Shown here piece by piece: positions 6,735-14,788 of a DNA stretch of 49,165 bases. The DNA is from UBA11957 sp963603285 (GTDB taxonomy: Bacteria; Bacillota; Clostridia; Lachnospirales; Lachnospiraceae): the NCBI GenBank assembly GCA_963603285.1, contig CAVCMG010000021.1:1-49165 (forward strand). The letters run 5' to 3'. The position numbers and the translations under genes are program-made. Positions within the stretch are counted from its first letter, which is position 1; the number at the start of each line of letters is the position of its first letter. The notes under the pieces were generated by a model that made no database searches, had not been told where the DNA came from, and was given only the letters and a program-made list of their open reading frames with translations.

Positions 6735-8174
6735 ATGTCTTATATCGTACCATTTCAGAATGTATCGTTATTTGAAGCAACATTTAAACACCAGATTAAT
6801 AAAAAGACCGGAAAAGTGGATGAGAGAAAGTTTGTCTTTCAGAAAAAGTTTGGCAAAGATCTGCCAGTTGAACCGGACAGATACCGTTTGATCTGGATGG
6901 CCGGATGCCCGCATTCGAACAAGGCGGTTCTCACCCTTCGACTTTTGGGGCTGGACAGAGTGATCAGTGTCGGGGAATGTGGCGTGCTGCGAGACCCCAG
7001 AGGCTGGGTATTTTCCAAAGATCTGGGAGAAGTGGATCCTGTGTTAAAGATTCATTATCTGGATGATGCCTATCTGAAAGGCGACCCGGAATTTACCGGC
7101 AGGTCAACAGTACCGGCGATCGTAGATATTGCGACGGGAAAAGTTGTGCAGAATGAAGCATGGGAGATACCGAAATATCTGATCACCGACTGGAAAGCGT
7201 ATCATAAAGAAAATGCACCGGATCTGTATCCGGAAGATCTGCGGTCTGAGATCGACAGCACGAGTGAGTATCTGAAAGGTGTGAATGCGTACAGCTGTGG
7301 ATTTGCGAGATCACAGGAAGCTTACGATGAAGGATATGCATCCTATTTTAAGATACTGGACGAGCTGGAAGAACATCTGGCGACCAGACGCTTTTTGCAT
7401 GGCGATTTTATTACGTTAAGTGATATTCACCTGTATGTGGCACTGATTCGTTTTCATGTAAATTATCATCTGGTATTTGGCGTAAATAAAAAGCGTCTGG
7501 AAGATTATCCCAATCTTTGGGGCTACACAAGGGATTTGTATCAGACAGAAGCTTTTTATGAATATACAAAACTGGAAGATATCAAGCTGCATTATCAGTT
7601 GTCTCCGCATATGCGGGCAAAGCTTGGCAATGTGTATGGCCTGCTGGGTGTGGGACCGGATGAGCGGGAGTTGCTGAAGCCGACGGGCCGGGAAGCGTTG
7701 TCAAAGCATACAGAAAAATTTCTATATCAGAAAGAATACCGGGCGCTGTACCAGCACAAAATTGTAGAGACAGAGCTGCAATATCTGGAAAAAGATCTGC
7801 TGGAACCCATCGCAAAAGCGGCAAAGGCAACATTCCAGACAGATCTGGACAGATGGGCCTGGCAGATACGGGATGTATTTGAAGCTGTTGACAGACGGCT
7901 GGGGACAGCTGACTATCTTGTGGGAAATACATTGAGTGATGCGGACAGACTTTTGTATAAAACGCTTTTGCGGTTTGATTATATTTACTACTATATTTAC
8001 AAATTAAATTTTGCAAAGACGTTTGACTATGAGAATATCAGGCGCTATGAAGTGCGGTTAAAGGATCAGGTGGATGTAGATATACAGAAGGAAAAGGAAG
8101 AGGCATTCAGACAGCTGGATGAGGATCGCAATCCGTACCATCTGGTGTTTGGCGGGCCGGAAGAACGGGTGTGA
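6735..8174 (+). CDS. Glutathionyl-hydroquinone reductase-like GST-family protein, extended
   Basis: The N-terminal half matches the YqjG/ECM4 type of glutathione transferase. This comprises a leading segment with GKVDERKFVFQ, a thioredoxin-fold active site GCPHSNKAV with candidate catalytic Cys58, then TVPAIVDIATGKVVQNEAWEIPK (substrate loop) and a helical C-domain with the signature FLHGDFITLSDIHLYVALIRF. Known members reduce glutathionyl-hydroquinones and are usually near 320-330 residues. This one is 479. The extra C-terminal part contains a second GST-C-like stretch (YLVGNTLSDADRLLYKTLLRFDYIYYY). The RBS AAGGAGG is strong. Glutathione is often lacking in strict anaerobic clostridia, so the natural thiol partner is uncertain. 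It sits directly upstream of split-barrel copy 2. Confidence 0.8.
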   Translation: MSYIVPFQNVSLFEATFKHQINKKTGKVDERKFVFQKKFGKDLPVEPDRYRLIWMAGCPHSNKAVLTLRLLGLDRVISVGECGVLRDPRGWVFSKDLGEVDPVLKIHYLDDAYLKGDPEFTGRSTVPAIVDIATGKVVQNEAWEIPKYLITDWKAYHKENAPDLYPEDLRSEIDSTSEYLKGVNAYSCGFARSQEAYDEGYASYFKILDELEEHLATRRFLHGDFITLSDIHLYVALIRFHVNYHLVFGVNKKRLEDYPNLWGYTRDLYQTEAFYEYTKLEDIKLHYQLSPHMRAKLGNVYGLLGVGPDERELLKPTGREALSKHTEKFLYQKEYRALYQHKIVETELQYLEKDLLEPIAKAAKATFQTDLDRWAWQIRDVFEAVDRRLGTADYLVGNTLSDADRLLYKTLLRFDYIYYYIYKLNFAKTFDYENIRRYEVRLKDQVDVDIQKEKEEAFRQLDEDRNPYHLVFGGPEERV

Positions 8175-8243
8175 GAAACAGAGAAAACGTGTTAAAATAG
8201 AAAGAGCAAAAAGAAACAGAAATGGCAGAAAAGAGGGATTTCT

Positions 8244-8753
8244 ATGGAACACGAAGACTATGTGAAAGCAATCGAACACTGGAAACCAGTCGACGCTGCG
8301 GCGATAAAAATGCCGGATGAGAAGCTGAAAGCAGCGATCGGGGAATATATCTGTAAAAATAATATCTGTGCCTTGGCCACAGGTTCTGGCAGCCAGATCC
8401 GTAACACACCGATCGAATACAGCTATCACGATGGGGCGTTCTGGATGTTTTCTGAAGGCGGAGAAAAATTTATCGGCCTGGAAAAGAATAAGCAGGTGTG
8501 CCTGGCGATTTTCGACGGCTATGCCGGTTTTAGAAAACTGAAAGGTATGCAGGTACAGGGAGAAGCCGATATCATTGAACCGTTTTCAGAGGAATATATA
8601 GCTGCAGCTGCCTTTAAAAAGATTCCTATAGAAGCACTGAAAAAGCTTCCGCAGACAATGTATCTGATCAAAGTAGTACCGGAGCGGATTGATTTTCTGA
8701 ATTCGGATTTTAAGAAGGATGGGTATGGAAGCAGGCAGGAGCTGTGTTTGTAA
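8244..8753 (+). CDS. Pyridoxamine 5'-phosphate oxidase-like flavin split-barrel protein, copy 2
   Basis: This 169-residue near-twin of the gene at 946-1455 differs by only two residues (Val/Ile near position 21, Glu/Gly near 34). It has the same FMN split-barrel pattern and RBS. Homology between the two loci extends about 40 bases upstream and ends just after the stop codon, where Rpn coding debris begins. It lies 69 bases downstream of the GST-family gene, so a shared redox or detoxification role is possible. The reaction is unknown. Confidence 0.8.
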   Translation: MEHEDYVKAIEHWKPVDAAAIKMPDEKLKAAIGEYICKNNICALATGSGSQIRNTPIEYSYHDGAFWMFSEGGEKFIGLEKNKQVCLAIFDGYAGFRKLKGMQVQGEADIIEPFSEEYIAAAAFKKIPIEALKKLPQTMYLIKVVPERIDFLNSDFKKDGYGSRQELCL

Positions 8754-9099
8754 GACGGAAGCTTATAAACATGCTATTGAGGAGTGTATCGGGAAAGATA
8801 TTTTGGCAGAGTATCTTCGGAAAAACGGAAGTGAGGTAATCAATATGTTACAGGCAGAGTACGATTATGAAATGGATATCGAGGTGCAGAGAGAAGAAGC
8901 GTTTGAAGATGGCGTGGCCCATGGAGAAGCCCGTGGAAAAGTGCAGGGAATTCTGGAAATTTTACAGATGAAGGGTGACGTGGATGCAGCACTTCAAAAA
9001 AGAATCAATGAGGAGCAGGATATACAGGTGCTGACAAGATGGTTTACACAGGCTTTACGGGCAGATACTGTAAAGACATTTGAAAAAGAATTGCAGTAA
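8754..9099 (+). pseudogene. Truncated Rpn gene (C-terminal third)
   Basis: The fragment starts at KTEAYKHAIEECIGKDILAEYL immediately after the split-barrel stop and continues in one frame to WFTQALRADTVKTFEKELQ. The nuclease part is missing. Compared with the Rpn gene at 5549-6553 it is uninterrupted at the position of that gene's TGA (CGG here). It appears joined to the duplicated split-barrel segment. Confidence 0.75.
8845..9099 (+). CDS. Possible orphan RpnS-like small protein
   Basis: Within the Rpn remnant, an ATG at 8845 has the SD GAGGTAA about six bases upstream. It could drive an 84-residue C-terminal domain (MLQAEYDYEMDIEVQREEAF to the end). The same MLQAEYDYEMDIEVQREEAFE block is shared with the small ORF at 6272. 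Whether it is expressed without the missing nuclease is unknown. If it is, it would be an orphan antitoxin-like protein (inference from the Rpn/RpnS precedent). Confidence 0.45.
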   Translation: MLQAEYDYEMDIEVQREEAFEDGVAHGEARGKVQGILEILQMKGDVDAALQKRINEEQDIQVLTRWFTQALRADTVKTFEKELQ

Positions 9100-9278
9100 T
9101 GAGGAGCAACAGGAAAGGTTTAAAAGTAGTTATGGGATTTCGCAGTGGCTGGCAAAACGTGCGGAGACAACGGCGCCAAACAGACAGCTGGCCATGGGAA
9201 TTGCAAGAAAACAGGGAACATGGTATTGTCTGTAAAGATACATTGTACCGTAAGGAAAAACAGGGAGAGAAACAGTAG
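9100..9278 (+). other. Intergenic relic with protein-like frames
   Basis: The frame from 9101 reads EEQQERFKSSYGISQWLAKRAE and on to GIARKQGTWYCL-stop, which looks more like real protein than random sequence but has no start. Another frame starts at the ATG at 9099 and gives 59 residues rich in Arg and Trp up to a TAG at 9276. I regard the segment as the 3' end of a lost gene, not an active one. Confidence 0.35.
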
Positions 9279-9281
9279 CAT

Positions 9282-9494
9282 ATGAAATACAGAATTGTAC
9301 GAATCGATGAAGACATAGACTTTGGCTGTGAAGAACGAAAAGAAAGCACCCCAGTTATGGCAGTAGTCCTTCTGGAAGATGAAAACGGAACCCGACAGCA
9401 TATACGACAGATTGATCAGTATCTGTATGACAACGATATCAATGAAGGGGATCTGGTGCAGCTTACAGCGAGCGGAAAACTGGTAAAAGAGTAA
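9282..9494 (+). CDS. Small hypothetical protein
   Basis: This 70-residue acidic protein (MKYRIVRIDEDIDFGCEERKE and so on) appears to have two beta-strand segments (MAVVLLEDENG, LVQLTASGKLV) around a helix. An SD-like AGGGAGAG lies 12 bases before the ATG, slightly far. I recognise no family. It lies between the Rpn debris and the extended hairpin at 9650, isolated from other intact genes. It is accepted as a gene because of its start context and normal composition. Confidence 0.55.
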   Translation: MKYRIVRIDEDIDFGCEERKESTPVMAVVLLEDENGTRQHIRQIDQYLYDNDINEGDLVQLTASGKLVKE

Positions 9495-9649
9495 TATAGT
9501 TATAGTGGTAAAAGTAAACCGAACAATATAACTTAAGAATGGTGTTGTAATATTCACTGATATTTGGTGCATTTTATTTTAAAAGGAATTGCAGCAGATG
9601 GTTATTTACACTGTCTATATAGTGAAAAGAATGGATTCCCCAAAGTCAG

Positions 9650-9830
9650 AAAAGAGCAGCGGAACAGAGGGGAGATGTCTTTCAACTAAGCGACTTTAGC
9701 TGAGCAAAAGGAACCTCCACTGGAGCTTCCTTTTCCATGCTAAGGCAGTAAGTGTCCGAGACTACAGGCTCGGACCGACGGAGCCGGAGCGAAGGGGAAA
9801 GATATCTCCCCTCTGTTCCGCTGCTCTTTT
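9650..9830. repeat. 181-bp extended hairpin between convergent genes
   Basis: A 33-base arm at 9650-9682 (begins AAAAGAGCAGCGG) is the reverse complement of 9798-9830 with one difference. The 115-base interior is itself structured. A hairpin at 9706-9734 (AAAAGGAAC / GTTCC-like arms with CTCC-GGAG) is enclosed by TTAGC/GCTAA, and a second lies at 9754-9775 (GTCCGAG / CTCGGAC). It abuts the stop codon of the aldolase gene on the minus strand. The rest of the 343-base gap 9495-9837 is AT-rich and otherwise empty. It may serve as a two-way terminator, but is far larger than needed. Confidence 0.8.
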
Positions 9831-9837
9831 CGTCCGT

Positions 9838-10875
9838 CTAATTCATAGTACCGACGTCCTCCATCAGTTTCTGCACCTCCGTCGGATCAGTGCTCCAGCT
9901 TGTACAGAAACGTACACATACATGTCCATCATCAACTTTATGATCAAACTCAAAAATATACGATTTGCCCAAATATTCCGCCTGCTCATTCGTCAAAATC
10001 ACAAATTTCTGATTCGTCGTATTCTTCGTATACATAGAAAGCCCCGCATCAACAAATGCTGCTTCCATCTGCTCCGCCAGCACATCCGCCTGTTTCGTGA
10101 TAGTAAAGTACAGATCGTCCTTAAAAAGCGTATAAAATTGCAGCCCCAGCAGCCATCCCTTCGCCAGCACACCGCCACTTTGCTTGGTGTATGTCCAGAC
10201 CCCCCGGCGAAGCTCAGGATTCACAATAACAAGCGCCTCCCCCATCAGGCAGCCGCACTTGGTTCCTCCAATATAAAAAGCATCCGTAAGGCGGGCCAGA
10301 TCAGCCAGCGTAACGTCGCAGTCACTTGCCGACAGCCAGTAGCCGAGCCTTGCACCGTCAAGGTAAAGATACAGACCGTACTGGTCACATACCTTGCGGA
10401 TATCTTCCAATTCCGCTTTCGTATAGGTCGTGCCATATTCCGACGGCGAAGATATAAAGACAAGCTTCGGTTCGGTCACATATTCCGGGCAGCCGATGTC
10501 CTGGTAGCTTTTTGCTTCGGCAGCAATAAGGTCTGCGGTTAGTTTACCGTCTACAGCCGGCAGGGCAACAATCTTGTGACCAGTATGTTCTACAGCGCCG
10601 GCTTCGTGAAGATTGATATGTCCATTGGTAGCGCTGATGATACTCTGATAGGGACGCAGGAAAGCGGATAAGGCAATCGCATTGGCCTGTGTACCGCCGA
10701 TCATAAAATGGATATCGACATCTGCCCCATTAAGGTGTTGGCGGATAACTTCTCTGGCTTTTTCACACCATGGATCGTAACTGTAGCCGCCATAGCTTTC
10801 TGTATTGGTTTCCAGCAGTGCTTTTAAAATTTCCGGGTGTGCGCCGTGATTGTAGTCATTATTAAAACGTATCAT
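9838..10875 (-). CDS. Low-specificity L-threonine aldolase family protein
   Basis: This 345-residue PLP enzyme belongs to the threonine aldolase/beta-eliminating lyase family, which cleaves L-threonine or L-allo-threonine to glycine and acetaldehyde. The fold-type I landmarks are present: the GGTQANAIAL cofactor-binding turn at 60-69, the aspartate in YLDGARLGYW (D173) that contacts the pyridine nitrogen, and the Schiff-base Lys206 in YIGGTKCG. Length is normal. The start has an excellent SD (AGGAGG) in the minus-strand context. It is monocistronic; its 3' end meets the extended hairpin at 9650-9830. The exact stereospecificity cannot be read from sequence. Confidence 0.88.
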   Translation of the reverse strand: MIRFNNDYNHGAHPEILKALLETNTESYGGYSYDPWCEKAREVIRQHLNGADVDIHFMIGGTQANAIALSAFLRPYQSIISATNGHINLHEAGAVEHTGHKIVALPAVDGKLTADLIAAEAKSYQDIGCPEYVTEPKLVFISSPSEYGTTYTKAELEDIRKVCDQYGLYLYLDGARLGYWLSASDCDVTLADLARLTDAFYIGGTKCGCLMGEALVIVNPELRRGVWTYTKQSGGVLAKGWLLGLQFYTLFKDDLYFTITKQADVLAEQMEAAFVDAGLSMYTKNTTNQKFVILTNEQAEYLGKSYIFEFDHKVDDGHVCVRFCTSWSTDPTEVQKLMEDVGTMN

Positions 10876-11120
10876 AGGTAGCCTCCTGTGGGTAGAATGG
10901 TGTATACTTATGCGTATGGATATACGGATTTTGCTGTGTATGGGAACATGTGAGCAAAACTGTACGTTGTCTATTATATAGAGTCAGCGAAAGTTAATCC
11001 AGTGATAAATGAAAAATTGCTGTCAGATACTGTATAAACAGTAACAGAATGTTTTGGCACTCATCAAAAAGAGTGAGCAGCATGGCAGAAAAAATGCAGG
11101 TAAAGAATGAGGAGTACAAG

Positions 11121-11351
11121 ATGGCAGGCTATCTGATCAAAGATACAACAAAGGAAAAGAGGAAAAAGATCGTGGAGGAAGCCCTCGGCAATATTGAGGC
11201 CAGCTGCGACGGCTGCATGGCCGGACTGGCGGAGATGTATGAGGAATATATCGACGGCAAAAAGGAGATCCGGGAGATCAATATGGCCTTCAATGCCAGA
11301 TATGTCCGCGGTGACATGGATCGGGAAGAGAGAAACAGCTGTCCTATGTAG
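11121..11351 (+). CDS. Small conserved-looking protein upstream of the Y-family polymerase
   Basis: This 76-residue acidic/basic helical protein starts MAGYLIKDTTKEKRKKIVEEAL and contains a CDGCM motif near residue 31. The ATG at 11121 is chosen over upstream ATGs at 11049 and 11082 because it alone has GAGGAG seven bases before it. It ends 41 bases before the polymerase gene and probably shares its transcript. I do not know the function. A single CxxC is too little to call a metal site. Confidence 0.65.
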   Translation: MAGYLIKDTTKEKRKKIVEEALGNIEASCDGCMAGLAEMYEEYIDGKKEIREINMAFNARYVRGDMDREERNSCPM

Positions 11352-11392
11352 CAGCAGCCGGGAAAGCAAAAATGTGGAAAGGGGGAAAACAG

Positions 11393-12934
11393 ATGGCATC
11401 TGAACATCAGGAAAAAACCAGATATTACATTGCCATAGATCTGAAATCATTCTATGCCTCTGTGGAATGTCGTGATCGCAGGCTGGATCCGATGACTACG
11501 AACCTGGTCGTGGCGGACAAAAGCCGCACCAGCAAAACCATCTGTCTGGCGGTTTCCCCTTCCTTAAAGGCTTACGGGATCGGCGGTCGTGCCCGGCTGT
11601 TTGAGGTGGAACAGGTGGTGGCAAAGGTAAATGCACAGCGGAGAAAACAGACGCCGGGCGGACGGCTTTTGCACAGATCCAGCGATGACCGCATCGTCCA
11701 GGCAGATCCGTCGGTGGCTTTGGATTATATTGTTGCACCGCCACGGATGACCCATTATATGACATGCAGCACCGAGATCTACAATATCTATCTGCAATAC
11801 TTTGCCCCGGAGGATATGCATGTGTATTCGATTGACGAGGTGATGATCGATGTGACATCGTATCTGGACACGTATAGTATGTCGCCGCGGCAGCTGGCCG
11901 GGACAGTTATGCGTAAGATCTATGAGAAAACAGGGATCACCGCAACGGCCGGCATCGGAACCAATCTGTACCTGTGCAAGGTGGCTATGGATATCGTAGC
12001 AAAGCATGTGATGCCGGATGCGGACGGTGTACGTATCGGTGAACTGGATGAGATCACGTACCGGAAGCTTTTATGGAGTCACCGGCCGTTGACGGACTTC
12101 TGGCGGGTTGGCCAGGGCTATGCCAGAAAGCTGGAAACCTACGGACTGTACACGATGGGCGATATTGCCCGCTGTTCGCTGGGAAAGCCGGGAGAATATT
12201 ATAATGAGGATCTTTTATATAAGCTGTTTGGCATCAACGCGGAGCTTCTGATCGACCATGCCTGGGGATGGGAGCCGTGCCGGATGGCGGATGTGAAAGC
12301 CTATAAGCCAGAGACAAACAGTATCTGCTCCGGGCAGGTGCTGCAGTGTCCCTATTCCAGTGACAAGACCCGGCTGGTCGTGCAGGAAATGGCGGATATG
12401 ATGGGGCTGGATCTGGTGGATAAAGGTATGGTGACGGATCAGCTGGTGCTGACGGTCGGGTACGATATCGGCAATCTGACCGATCCGAAGATACGCAAAA
12501 GCTACAGAGGGCCGGTGACGACAGACCGTTATGGCCGGCAGGTGCCAAAACATGCCCACGGCACGCAGAATTTAAAATATCCGACATCCTCATCCATGCA
12601 GCTGATGACAGCGGCAGAAGAATTGTATGATCGGATCATCAACACCCAGTTGCTCGTACGGAGGATAACTCTGACTGCAAACCGCGTAGTTGTGGAAAAC
12701 TCGGTAAAAAAGCAGGAAACCTTTGAGCAGATGGATCTGTTTACGGACTATGCCCGGCGAGAAGCCGAGGAGAAAAAGGAGCAGCAGGAGCTGGAAAAAG
12801 AGAAAAAGCTTCAGCGTGCGATGCTGGATATCAAGAAGAAATATGGCAAAAATGCCGTGCTGAAAGGCATGAATCTGCAGGAAGGAGCGACTGCCCGTAA
12901 CCGAAACGGCCAGATTGGCGGGCATAAGGCGTAG
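11393..12934 (+). CDS. Y-family DNA polymerase (UmuC/DinB-like, Firmicute UvrX type)
   Basis: This 513-residue protein is a translesion DNA polymerase of the Y family. The palm signature YYIAIDLKSFYASVEC gives the first catalytic Asp, and MHVYSIDEVMIDVT gives the SIDE motif with the other acidic residues. GITATAGIGTNLYLCKVAMDIVAKH follows. The thumb/little-finger part lies at residues 220-420, and the C-terminal 90 residues are a charged coiled coil. The ATG at 11393 is preferred (AAGGGGG eight bases upstream) over the ATG at 11372. It is followed after six bases by a YolD-like gene, the usual partner of UvrX-type polymerases. Damage induction is likely from the family, but no convincing LexA box was found here. 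Confidence 0.9.
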   Translation: MASEHQEKTRYYIAIDLKSFYASVECRDRRLDPMTTNLVVADKSRTSKTICLAVSPSLKAYGIGGRARLFEVEQVVAKVNAQRRKQTPGGRLLHRSSDDRIVQADPSVALDYIVAPPRMTHYMTCSTEIYNIYLQYFAPEDMHVYSIDEVMIDVTSYLDTYSMSPRQLAGTVMRKIYEKTGITATAGIGTNLYLCKVAMDIVAKHVMPDADGVRIGELDEITYRKLLWSHRPLTDFWRVGQGYARKLETYGLYTMGDIARCSLGKPGEYYNEDLLYKLFGINAELLIDHAWGWEPCRMADVKAYKPETNSICSGQVLQCPYSSDKTRLVVQEMADMMGLDLVDKGMVTDQLVLTVGYDIGNLTDPKIRKSYRGPVTTDRYGRQVPKHAHGTQNLKYPTSSSMQLMTAAEELYDRIINTQLLVRRITLTANRVVVENSVKKQETFEQMDLFTDYARREAEEKKEQQELEKEKKLQRAMLDIKKKYGKNAVLKGMNLQEGATARNRNGQIGGHKA

Positions 12935-12940
12935 GTCAGT

Positions 12941-13375
12941 ATGGAGAAAGAATCACAGAAATATGAGGACATCCTGTATCTGCCCCATCATCAGTCGGAG
13001 ACGCATCCGCATATGTCACTCTATGACCGGGCGGCACAGTTTTCGCCGTTTGCGGCGCTGACCGGACATGAGGCGGCGATACAGGAGACACAGCGGCTGA
13101 CGGAGCGGGAAATGCAGCTGGACGAAAACGTGCTGGAAAAATTAAACGAGAAATGGCAGTGGATCGAAGCCCATCTGTCACAGCAGCCGGAGATTACGTT
13201 TACCTGCTTTATACCGGATGCAAAAAAGGACGGTGGCAGCTACCGACAGGTGACCGGCCATGTAAAAAAGATCGACTGGTATGAAAAAAGGATCGTGCTG
13301 GCCGAAGCCGAGGCACTGGAAATCAGCCATATCGTGGAGATGGCCAGTCTGTTATGGGAAAATGTGGAATTTTAA
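12941..13375 (+). CDS. YolD-like protein
   Basis: This 144-residue protein carries the YolD family core: SLYDRAAQFSPFAALTGHEAAIQET near the N terminus and a C-terminal beta-rich part (GHVKKIDWYEKRIVLAEAEALEISHIVEM). YolD-like proteins are encoded next to Y-family polymerases in Firmicutes and have been proposed to assist them or act like UmuD. That pairing is seen here, with a 6-base gap to the polymerase stop. It is the last gene of the small repair operon; no strong terminator is evident after it. Confidence 0.85.
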   Translation: MEKESQKYEDILYLPHHQSETHPHMSLYDRAAQFSPFAALTGHEAAIQETQRLTEREMQLDENVLEKLNEKWQWIEAHLSQQPEITFTCFIPDAKKDGGSYRQVTGHVKKIDWYEKRIVLAEAEALEISHIVEMASLLWENVEF

Positions 13376-13609
13376 ATCAGTAAAAAAAGTACAGATAGCA
13401 GGAATAAAGTGTGCTGCGTTGATCTGAAAATGGTATAAATGTGAGTAAAACAGAATCTGCCAGACAACGCTTTACACAGATCAGCAATACGGTATACTAT
13501 AGAAAATAAGTAGGAAAAGCTATGTCCGGTTACGAAAAACAAAAGAGCATTGCAGCGCGGTAAGTAGAACATAGCATTTAAGAAAGAACAGTACAAGGAG
13601 GGACAACCT

Positions 13610-14773
13610 ATGCCCGCATTATCAACAAGAACAGATACATTTACGGATTCTGTCATCCGCCGGATGACAAGGGTATCCGATACATATCATGCGATCAATC
13701 TTTCCCAGGGGTTTCCGGATTTTGAGCCGCCAAAGGCGATCACGGACCGTCTGGCTGAGGTGGCAAAGGAGGGACCGCACCAGTACGCTGTGACCTGGGG
13801 TGCGCAGAATTTCCGTGAGGCGGTAGCTGCGAAACAGGCGCATTTTTCCGGTATGCAGATCGATCCGAACCGCGAGATCGTTGTAACCTGTGGCAGCACC
13901 GAGGCGATGATGGCCGCGATGATGTCGGTATGCAATCCGGGGGACAAGGTGGTTGTGTTTTCCCCGTTTTATGAAAATTACGGTGCGGACGCTATTTTAA
14001 GCGGAGCCGAACCGATCTATGTGCCGCTCGTACCGCCGACATTTACCTTTGATGCGGATGTGCTGGAGGAGGCGATAAAGCAGCCGGGGGTCAAGGCGCT
14101 GATCCTGTGTAATCCGTCCAATCCCTGCGGTAAGGTGTTTACAAGGGAAGAAATGCTGACGATCGCTGAGCTGGCGATCCGGTATGATATTTTTGTGATC
14201 ACGGATGAGGTGTATGAGCATATCTTGTACAAGCCACATACCCATACCTATATGGCGACGCTGCCGGGCATGCGGGAACGTACGATCATCTGCAATTCGC
14301 TGTCCAAGACGTATTCGATCACCGGCTGGCGTCTGGGCTATGTGATCGCGAGTCCGGAGGTGACGGAGCGGGTAAAGAAGGTGCATGATTTTCTGACGGT
14401 TGGGGCAGCGGCTCCGCTGATGGAGGCGGCTGTTGTGGGTCTGAAGTTTGACGACAGCTATTACCAGTGGCTGCAGGACAAGTACACCCATATGCGGACG
14501 CTGTTTCTGGATGGACTGAAAACGGCCGGTCTGCAGTTTGTGGAACCGCAGGGCGCTTACTATGTGCTGGTGGACATCAGTGAGTACGGTTATGCAGATG
14601 ATGAACAGTTCTGTATTGATCTGGCAAAGGAGGTTGGTGTCGGTGCAGTGCCTGGTTCAAGCTTTTTCCGGGAGGATGTCAACCATCTGATCCGTCTGCA
14701 TTTTGCAAAGCAGGACGAGACCCTGAAACAGGCACTGGATCGTCTGCAGGATATGAAGAAACTGAAAAAGTAA
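13610..14773 (+). CDS. PLP-dependent class I/II aminotransferase
   Basis: This 387-residue fold-type I aminotransferase shows NLSQGFPDFEPPKAI at the N terminus, CGSTEAMMAAM (phosphate-binding region), NPSNPCGKVF (substrate carboxylate and cofactor contacts) and DEVYEHILY. The Schiff-base lysine is in NSLSKTYSITGWRLGY, and an arginine near the C terminus (LIRLHFA) binds the alpha-carboxylate. The closest recognised groups are methionine/kynurenine/aspartate-type aminotransferases. The SD AAGGAGGG is strong. HydE follows after 15 bases, so the two genes are probably cotranscribed, although no functional link is obvious. Confidence 0.9.
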   Translation: MPALSTRTDTFTDSVIRRMTRVSDTYHAINLSQGFPDFEPPKAITDRLAEVAKEGPHQYAVTWGAQNFREAVAAKQAHFSGMQIDPNREIVVTCGSTEAMMAAMMSVCNPGDKVVVFSPFYENYGADAILSGAEPIYVPLVPPTFTFDADVLEEAIKQPGVKALILCNPSNPCGKVFTREEMLTIAELAIRYDIFVITDEVYEHILYKPHTHTYMATLPGMRERTIICNSLSKTYSITGWRLGYVIASPEVTERVKKVHDFLTVGAAAPLMEAAVVGLKFDDSYYQWLQDKYTHMRTLFLDGLKTAGLQFVEPQGAYYVLVDISEYGYADDEQFCIDLAKEVGVGAVPGSSFFREDVNHLIRLHFAKQDETLKQALDRLQDMKKLKK

Positions 14774-14788
14774 AGTAGGAGAAAGATC

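Noticed and set aside
9650..9830. Insertion sequence with terminal inverted repeats
   Set aside because: There is no transposase frame in the 115-base interior and no target-site duplication was evident. A palindromic structural element fits better.
10920..11048. LexA-type SOS box upstream of the Y-family polymerase operon
   Set aside because: Only a half-site-like GGAACATGTG at about 10941 was found; no full CGAAC-N4-GTTCG palindrome is present.
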